Assembly (NCBI GenBank): GCA_018819175.1
Contig: JAHJQQ010000025.1
Coordinates: forward strand, 40,140-104,139
DNA: 64,000 nucleotides
Source of the DNA: Gammaproteobacteria bacterium
GTDB taxonomy: Bacteria; Pseudomonadota; Gammaproteobacteria; Thiohalobacterales; Thiohalobacteraceae
Reading direction: 5' to 3'
Position 1 is the first letter of the stretch. Each line of letters starts with the position of its first letter. Below are positions 59,375 to 64,000 of the stretch, one piece after another. Both the position numbers and the translations under genes were made by a program. The notes beneath the pieces are model-generated. The model worked only from the letters and a program-made list of their open reading frames with translations, was not told the DNA's origin and did no database searches.

Positions 59375-61249
59375 TTACTTGAAATCTTCTACCGCATGGC
59401 CGGCCATGGCCTTGCGGATGTTAGCGTCCATACGGCGCGCGACATAGTCGGCACTGGCCTTTTCCACCGCCTCGATGGCGCGCTTGATGGCACGATGATC
59501 GTCGCCACGACGCAGGCTGTCGAGTTCCGCGGCAGCCGCTTCGATACGCGCACGTTCATCGTCTGCAAGAAACAGCTCGCCGTCGGTTGCCAGCGCGGAC
59601 TGCAGGGCCTCGATGACCCGATCCGCTTCAACCTGCTGCTCACGCAGACGGCGTGCACCCATATCATCGTGCGCATGAGTCATGGAATCACGCAGCATGG
59701 TCTCGACCTCGGTGTCGGACAGACCATAAGAGGGTTTGACCTGGATACTGGCCTGCACACCGCTGGTCTCCTCACGCGCCGTCACGCCCAGCAGGCCATC
59801 GGCATCCACCTGGAAGGTCACTCGGATGCGCGCGGCGCCCGCGACCATCGGCGGAATGCCACGCAATTCGAAACGCGCCAATGAACGGCTGTCACTGACC
59901 AGTTCGCGTTCGCCCTGGCAGACATGCAGCGCCATGGCGGTCTGTCCGTCTTTGAAGGTCGTGAAATCCTGGGCGCGCGACACCGGGATCGTCGTGTTGC
60001 GCGGGATGATCTTTTCGATCAGGCCGCCCATGGTCTCGATACCGAGCGACAGCGGGATCACGTCCAGCAATAGCATCTCATCATCAGGCTTGTTCCCGGC
60101 CAACACATCGGCCTGGATGGCAGCGCCTATCGCGACCACTTTATCCGGATCGATATCGACCCGCGGTGAACACTTGAAGAATTCGCCGACGCGCTCACGC
60201 ACCCGCGGCACACGCGTGGAACCGCCGACCATGACGACTTCACTGATGTCGGCGACCTTCAGACCGGCATCACGCAACGCACGACGACAGGGGCTGAGTG
60301 TCTGAGCAATCAGCGGATCGATAAGCTCATTCAGCTGGGCACGCGTCAGCGCACCTTCCCAATGACTGCCGTTCATCAGCTCGATGTTCAATGCCACGCT
60401 GTCGGCGTCGGTCAGCGCCTCTTTGGCGGCACAGGCATCGCGCAGCAGACGGCGCATCTGTTTATGATCGGCGTCATCGCCGATACCGGCCTGCTGCATG
60501 ATCCAACCGGCAATCACCCGATCCATGTCGTCACCACCGAGCGCGGTATCGCCGGCGGTTGCCAACACCTCGAACACACCCTTGTTCAACCGCAGGATAG
60601 ACACATCGAAGGTGCCACCACCGAGATCGTAGACCGCAATCACACCGTCGTTTTTCTGATCCAGGCCATAGGCCACGGCCGCGGCCGTCGGTTCATTCAA
60701 CAGACGCAACACATTCAGATTGGCAAGCTTGGCGGCATCCTTGGTGGCCTGCCGCTGCGCATCATCAAAGTAGGCCGGCACCGTGATCACCACGCCGGTC
60801 AATTCCCCACCGAGACTCAGTTCAGCACGGGCACGCAGGACATTGAGAATCTCGGCCGACACCTCGACCGGGCTGACATCGCCACCGGCGGTGTGAATAC
60901 GCGGCATACCGGAATCGCTGGGCACGAAGCTATACGGCAACTGCGCACCCAGGGTTTTAACGTCTTCGACGCCACGCCCCATCAGACGCTTCACCGACGC
61001 AATACTGTTGAGTGGATCCTGTGCCGCAGCGGCCTTGGCTTCGAACCCGACAACATGTTCGCCCGTGGGAAGATAGCGCACGACCGAGGGCAACAGATGC
61101 TGGCCTTCCGCATCCGGCAAGGTGTCCGCCTGACCGCTGCGCACCGACGCAACCAGTGAATTGGTGGTGCCCAGATCAATGCCCGCCGCCAGCCGATGCT
61201 GATGCGGCGCGGTCGATTGTCCGGGTTCTGAGATTTGCAGTAAGGCCAT
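59375..61249 (-). CDS. hscA: Hsp70-family chaperone HscA
   Basis: HscA is the specialised Hsp70 that, with HscB, releases clusters from IscU by binding its LPPVK motif. The 624-residue product has the nucleotide-binding signature GIDLGTTNSLVASVRSG, the phosphate loops VYDLGGGTFDVSIL and VVMVGGSTRVPRVR, and a substrate-binding half ending in a helical lid. Length is close to 616 in E. coli. It lies in normal order after hscB. Confidence 0.98.
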   Translation of the reverse strand: MALLQISEPGQSTAPHQHRLAAGIDLGTTNSLVASVRSGQADTLPDAEGQHLLPSVVRYLPTGEHVVGFEAKAAAAQDPLNSIASVKRLMGRGVEDVKTLGAQLPYSFVPSDSGMPRIHTAGGDVSPVEVSAEILNVLRARAELSLGGELTGVVITVPAYFDDAQRQATKDAAKLANLNVLRLLNEPTAAAVAYGLDQKNDGVIAVYDLGGGTFDVSILRLNKGVFEVLATAGDTALGGDDMDRVIAGWIMQQAGIGDDADHKQMRRLLRDACAAKEALTDADSVALNIELMNGSHWEGALTRAQLNELIDPLIAQTLSPCRRALRDAGLKVADISEVVMVGGSTRVPRVRERVGEFFKCSPRVDIDPDKVVAIGAAIQADVLAGNKPDDEMLLLDVIPLSLGIETMGGLIEKIIPRNTTIPVSRAQDFTTFKDGQTAMALHVCQGERELVSDSRSLARFELRGIPPMVAGAARIRVTFQVDADGLLGVTAREETSGVQASIQVKPSYGLSDTEVETMLRDSMTHAHDDMGARRLREQQVEADRVIEALQSALATDGELFLADDERARIEAAAAELDSLRRGDDHRAIKRAIEAVEKASADYVARRMDANIRKAMAGHAVEDFK

Positions 61250-61292
61250 ATAAATTCACTTTCCATTGCCCTCGCCTATCGGCGCAGGGACT

Positions 61293-61841
61293 TCAACCGG
61301 CTTCGTCTTCCAGATCCGCTTCGAGTTCCTGCGCTTCCTGCGCAAGCTTGCGAAAGAACTGCATGCGTTGCACCGCCATCAAGGCTGGCTCAGGGATCGC
61401 AGCATCCGCGACGAGTTGCGCGTCGAGCTCAGCACTCAGGGCCGCGAGTCGCGCATCCACCTGTTCCAGGATGCCACTCAAGCTCGCAAACGGGTCGGCC
61501 GCCTCGCGCACGTCACCTAAAGCCTCGCGCAGTTCCATCTGCTCCATCAGGAATTCGGGATCCTGATGAGTGTTGCGCTCATCATCGAAACGATGGCCGC
61601 GTAATTCCAGCACATAGCGCGCACGCGCCAGATCGTCCTTCAATACGCGATAGCCTTCGTTGACCTGCGCGGCCTGCTGCATGGCAATACGCCGCTCCTG
61701 ATCCGCCGCACTCGCAAATTTATCCGGATGCACCAGCCGCTGCAGCTCGCGATAGCGCTGATCCAACGTTGCGCGGTCAACGGTGTAGCTCACCGGCAAA
61801 CCGAACAGTGCGAAGTAATTTTGTTTGAGATCGACAGACAT
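61293..61841 (-). CDS. hscB: J-domain co-chaperone HscB
   Basis: HscB brings IscU to HscA and stimulates its ATPase. The 182-residue product has an N-terminal J domain with the HPD motif in RLVHPDKFASAADQERR, and a C-terminal helical domain for IscU binding. Length is normal (171 in E. coli). It is 76 bases downstream of iscA, and that gap contains a hairpin. Confidence 0.96.
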   Translation of the reverse strand: MSVDLKQNYFALFGLPVSYTVDRATLDQRYRELQRLVHPDKFASAADQERRIAMQQAAQVNEGYRVLKDDLARARYVLELRGHRFDDERNTHQDPEFLMEQMELREALGDVREAADPFASLSGILEQVDARLAALSAELDAQLVADAAIPEPALMAVQRMQFFRKLAQEAQELEADLEDEAG

Positions 61842-61882
61842 CAGGCCTGGAGTATCGTGCTACATGATAGTGTAAACAAAGA

Positions 61883-61904
61883 CCGCGCCCGGCCTGGGGC
61901 GCGG
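61883..61904 (-). terminator. Hairpin in the iscA-hscB gap
   Basis: Perfect 8-base GC arms CCGCGCCC (61883-61890) and GGGCGCGG (61897-61904) with a 6-base loop sit just after iscA. On the minus strand the stem is followed by TCTTTGTTT (61874-61882 complement), a modest T-rich stretch. It may attenuate read-through into hscB or protect the iscSUA message end. Confidence 0.55.
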
Positions 61905-61917
61905 CCATACCGCGCAC

Positions 61918-62241
61918 TCAGGTATTGAAACTCTCGCCGCAGCCGCAGGTATCCTTGACGTTCGGGTTATTGAACTTGAAACCTTCGTTCAACCCCTCTT
62001 TACCATAGTCCAGTTCGGTGCCATCCAGATACGCGAGACTCTTCGGATTCACGATGACTTTCACACCGTGACTCTCGAACACCTGATCTTCCGGCTCCAC
62101 GGCATCGACAAACTCCAGCACATAGGCCATACCGGAACAGCCCGTGGTCTTGACGCCCAGGCGCAGACCCACGCCCTTGCCACGGTTGGTCAGGAAATTT
62201 CTCACGCGGGTGGCCGCGGTCTCGGTCAGTGTAATTGCCAT
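61918..62241 (-). CDS. iscA: Iron-sulfur assembly protein IscA
   Basis: IscA is an A-type carrier of Fe or Fe-S clusters. The 107-residue product equals the family length and keeps the three ligands: Cys in KTTGCSGMAYVLEF and the pair in DTCGCGESFNT. Start at 62241 (MAITLTETAATRVRNFL) is clear; the open frame upstream overlaps iscU and is not used. The gap to iscU is 32 bases. Confidence 0.97.
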   Translation of the reverse strand: MAITLTETAATRVRNFLTNRGKGVGLRLGVKTTGCSGMAYVLEFVDAVEPEDQVFESHGVKVIVNPKSLAYLDGTELDYGKEGLNEGFKFNNPNVKDTCGCGESFNT

Positions 62242-62273
62242 GCGTACGTAAACCTCGTCAGCGATCAATGCGC

Positions 62274-62675
62274 TCAAGCGCTTTTGACCTGGTCCTTGCC
62301 CTGCTTGCCCTGGTAATCGGAGATCGCGGCCTTGATCGCGTCTTCGGCCAGCACCGAGCAGTGGATCTTCACCGGCGGTAACGCCAGCTCTTCGGCGATC
62401 TGCGTGTTCTTGATCTGGCTCGCCTGGTCCAGGGTCTTGCCCTTCACCCATTCGGTCAGCAGGCTCGAACTCGCGATCGCGCTGCCGCAGCCATAGGTCT
62501 TGAACTTCGCATCTTCGATCACGCCCTGCGCGTTCACCTTGATCTGCAGCTTCATCACGTCGCCGCAGGCCGGCGCGCCCACCATGCCGGTCCCCACACT
62601 CGCGTCCGCCTTGTCCAGGCTGCCCACGTTGCGCGGGTTCTCGTAGTGGTCCAGTACCTTGTCGCTATATGCCAT
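62274..62675 (-). CDS. iscU: Fe-S cluster scaffold IscU
   Basis: IscU is the scaffold on which clusters form. The 133-residue product has all cluster-site Cys (GAPACGDVMKLQI, YGCGSAIASSSL, KIHCSVLAEDAI) with Asp near the first, and the HscA recognition motif LPPVK. Slightly longer than E. coli IscU (128) by a polar tail QGKQGKDQVKSA. It lies between iscS and iscA as usual. Confidence 0.98.
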   Translation of the reverse strand: MAYSDKVLDHYENPRNVGSLDKADASVGTGMVGAPACGDVMKLQIKVNAQGVIEDAKFKTYGCGSAIASSSLLTEWVKGKTLDQASQIKNTQIAEELALPPVKIHCSVLAEDAIKAAISDYQGKQGKDQVKSA

Positions 62676-62743
62676 GGTTCAATCCTCTCTGTTACCGGGC
62701 GCGGTGTTCAAGCCACTGCGCGTTAATTCACTGAGTCAAGTGC

Positions 62744-62801
62744 CAAGAGACAAGAGGCAAGTAAAAAAGAAGCGGGGTATTTACTTGTCTCTTGCCTCTT
62801 G
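62744..62801. repeat. CAAGAGACAAG-type palindromic repeat between iscS and iscU
   Basis: Arms at 62744-62765 and 62780-62801 are 22 bases long and complementary at 20 positions, with a 14-base loop. Further CTTGT words extend to about 62815. It has the same word family as 9241-9310 near guaA. It sits inside the isc operon between iscS and iscU. Confidence 0.8.
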
Positions 62802-62817
62802 TAACTTGTCTCTTATG

Positions 62818-64000
62818 TCAGTGTGCCGCCCACTGCACCGTATTCAGATCGATGCCTTCCTGATGCATCTCCCACAGCGGGGACAGTTCTCTGAGCTTCG
62901 CCACTTTGTCCTTCACCAGGGCGATGGTGTAGTCCACTTCTTCGGCGGTGCTGTACCGGCCGAGGGTGAAGCGGATCGAGCTGTGCGCCAGTTCGTCGTT
63001 GCGGCCCAGCGCTCTCAAGACATAGCTCGGTTCCAGGCTGGCGCTGGTGCAGGCACTGCCGCTGGACACGGCCAGATCCTTCAGGGCCATGATCAGGCTT
63101 TCGCCTTCGACGAAGTTGAAGCTGATGTTCAGGTTGCCGGCCACGCGCTGGGTGAGGTCGCCGTTGACGTACACCTCGTCCATGTCCTGCAGGCCGGCGA
63201 GCAGGCGCTGGCGCAGGGCCAGGATGCGCGCGGTCTCTTCGGCCATTTCTGCTTTCGCGATGCGGAAGGCTTCGCCCATGCCGACGATCTGGTGGGTGGC
63301 CAATGTGCCGGAGCGCAGGCCGCGTTCGTGGCCGCCGCCGTGCATCTGGGCTTCCAGGCGCACGCGGGGTTTACGCTGCACGTACAGGGCGCCGATGCCC
63401 TTCGGGCCGTAGATCTTGTGGGCCGAAAAACTCATCAGGTCGACGGGGAGCGTGGCCAGGTCGATCGCGACCTTGCCGGGGCTCTGCGCGGCATCGACGT
63501 GCAGTAGCACGCCCTTGGCGCGGCAGAGCTCGCCAATCTTCTGGATGTCCTGGATCACGCCGATCTCGTTGTTCACGTGCATCACCGAGGCGAGGATGGT
63601 GTCTTCGCGCAGGGCGCTCGCGAAGGTCTCCAGGTTCAGCAGGCCATCGGGCTGCGGGTCCAGGTAGGTGACTTCGAAGCCTTCGCGTTCCAGCTGACGG
63701 CAGGTGTCGAGCACCGCCTTGTGTTCGGTCTTCACGGTGACCAGGTGCTTGCCCTTCTTCTGATAGAAGTGCGCGGCGCCTTTGATGGCCAGGTTGTTGG
63801 ACTCGGTCGCGCCGCTGGTGAAGACGATCTCCTTGGGGTCGGCGCCGACCAGGGCGGCAACGTGCTCGCGGGCGCGTTCAACGGCCGCTTCCGCGTCCCA
63901 GCCGAACGGGTGGCTGCGCGAGGCCGGGTTGCCATAGTTGCCTTCGCGGGTCAGGCAGGCGCACATCGCCTCCGCTACCCGCTCGTCCACCGGCGTCGTC
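62818..64000 (-). CDS. iscS: Cysteine desulfurase IscS (5' end outside the window)
   Basis: IscS takes sulfur from cysteine to supply cluster and thio-cofactor synthesis. The frame continues past the edge: the last bases still encode TTPVDERVA, equal to residues near 11 of E. coli IscS, so only about 11 residues are missing. PLP lysine is in SFSAHKIYGPKG, the catalytic Cys in SSGSACTSASLEPSYVL, and the C-terminal IscU/IscA contact region ends LSPLWEMHQEGIDLNTVQW. An internal GTG (63990) would not be the true start. iscR, expected upstream, lies outside the window. Confidence 0.97.
   Translation of the reverse strand, partial: TTPVDERVAEAMCACLTREGNYGNPASRSHPFGWDAEAAVERAREHVAALVGADPKEIVFTSGATESNNLAIKGAAHFYQKKGKHLVTVKTEHKAVLDTCRQLEREGFEVTYLDPQPDGLLNLETFASALREDTILASVMHVNNEIGVIQDIQKIGELCRAKGVLLHVDAAQSPGKVAIDLATLPVDLMSFSAHKIYGPKGIGALYVQRKPRVRLEAQMHGGGHERGLRSGTLATHQIVGMGEAFRIAKAEMAEETARILALRQRLLAGLQDMDEVYVNGDLTQRVAGNLNISFNFVEGESLIMALKDLAVSSGSACTSASLEPSYVLRALGRNDELAHSSIRFTLGRYSTAEEVDYTIALVKDKVAKLRELSPLWEMHQEGIDLNTVQWAAH

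Noticed and set aside
62242..62451. Upstream extension of iscA
   Set aside because: It overlaps iscU in another frame, and the IscA family begins exactly at the ATG at 62241.

Overview
The window is chromosomal DNA of a gammaproteobacterium, moderately GC-rich, that is neither an enteric nor a typical pseudomonad. The evidence is the conserved order iscS-iscU-iscA-hscB-hscA-fdx-iscX-ndk-rlmN-pilW-rodZ-hisS-yfgM-bamB-der at the right end, together with guaB-guaA, xseA, tesA/ybbA/ybbP and trkH/trkA of gammaproteobacterial type. The species cannot be named from the sequence. No rRNA, tRNA, CRISPR array, transposase or integrase gene was found.

Layout. 0-3.6 kb: a partial membrane-protein gene leaving the window, then the Trk potassium uptake genes. 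3.6-7.6 kb: a small accessory zone downstream of guaA with a Fic gene under a palindromic operator and a secreted propeller-like protein. These two genes are separated by a decayed copy of the guaA 3' end, and a further guaA-end-like core lies beyond the Fic gene, which suggests remnants of islands that integrated at guaA. 7.6-12.7 kb: guaA, guaB and xseA, with several palindromic intergenic repeats. 13.2-24.0 kb: the most unusual part, a compact co-directional run of two solute-binding/OmpA fusion proteins, a von Willebrand A protein, an XpaC-like membrane coiled-coil protein, a TelA-family protein, a third solute-binding protein, an ABC permease and an ABC ATPase. It meets a convergent gene for a double AAA+ ATPase of the CbxX/SpoVK type. 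24.5-32.7 kb: M23 peptidase, DUF4382 lipoprotein, cytochrome c-FTR1 iron permease behind a Fur-like box, several small genes, a CHAD protein and TesA. 32.7-35.9 kb: the YbbA/YbbP ABC exporter. 35.9-44.5 kb: a surface-glycan locus (Wzx-like flippase, GT4, GT2, alkaline-phosphatase-superfamily enzyme, GMC oxidoreductase, GT8 fusion). 44.6-50.0 kb: small metabolic and envelope genes. 50.5-64 kb: the housekeeping block der to iscS, on the minus strand.

How the genes work together. The 13-24 kb locus looks like one envelope system. Two peptidoglycan-binding solute receptors, a periplasmic receptor and one inner-membrane importer would connect a ligand outside the membrane to TelA/XpaC at the inner membrane, with an AAA+ remodeller in the cytoplasm. 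TelA and XpaC are known as a pair and from tellurite/toxic-anion stress loci, but no ter genes accompany them here, so the ligand and output are unknown. This is the best candidate for an undescribed system. The glycan locus has divergent promoters around 39.5 kb and appears to build and decorate an exported lipid-linked oligosaccharide. The isc block is complete from iscS (cut by the window edge) to iscX. The usual ispG between rodZ and hisS is missing.

Dispersed palindromic elements of several families fill many intergenic gaps (9.2-9.4, 11.2, 28.7, 30.3-30.7, 53.8, 58.1 and 62.7 kb), some of them inside operons.
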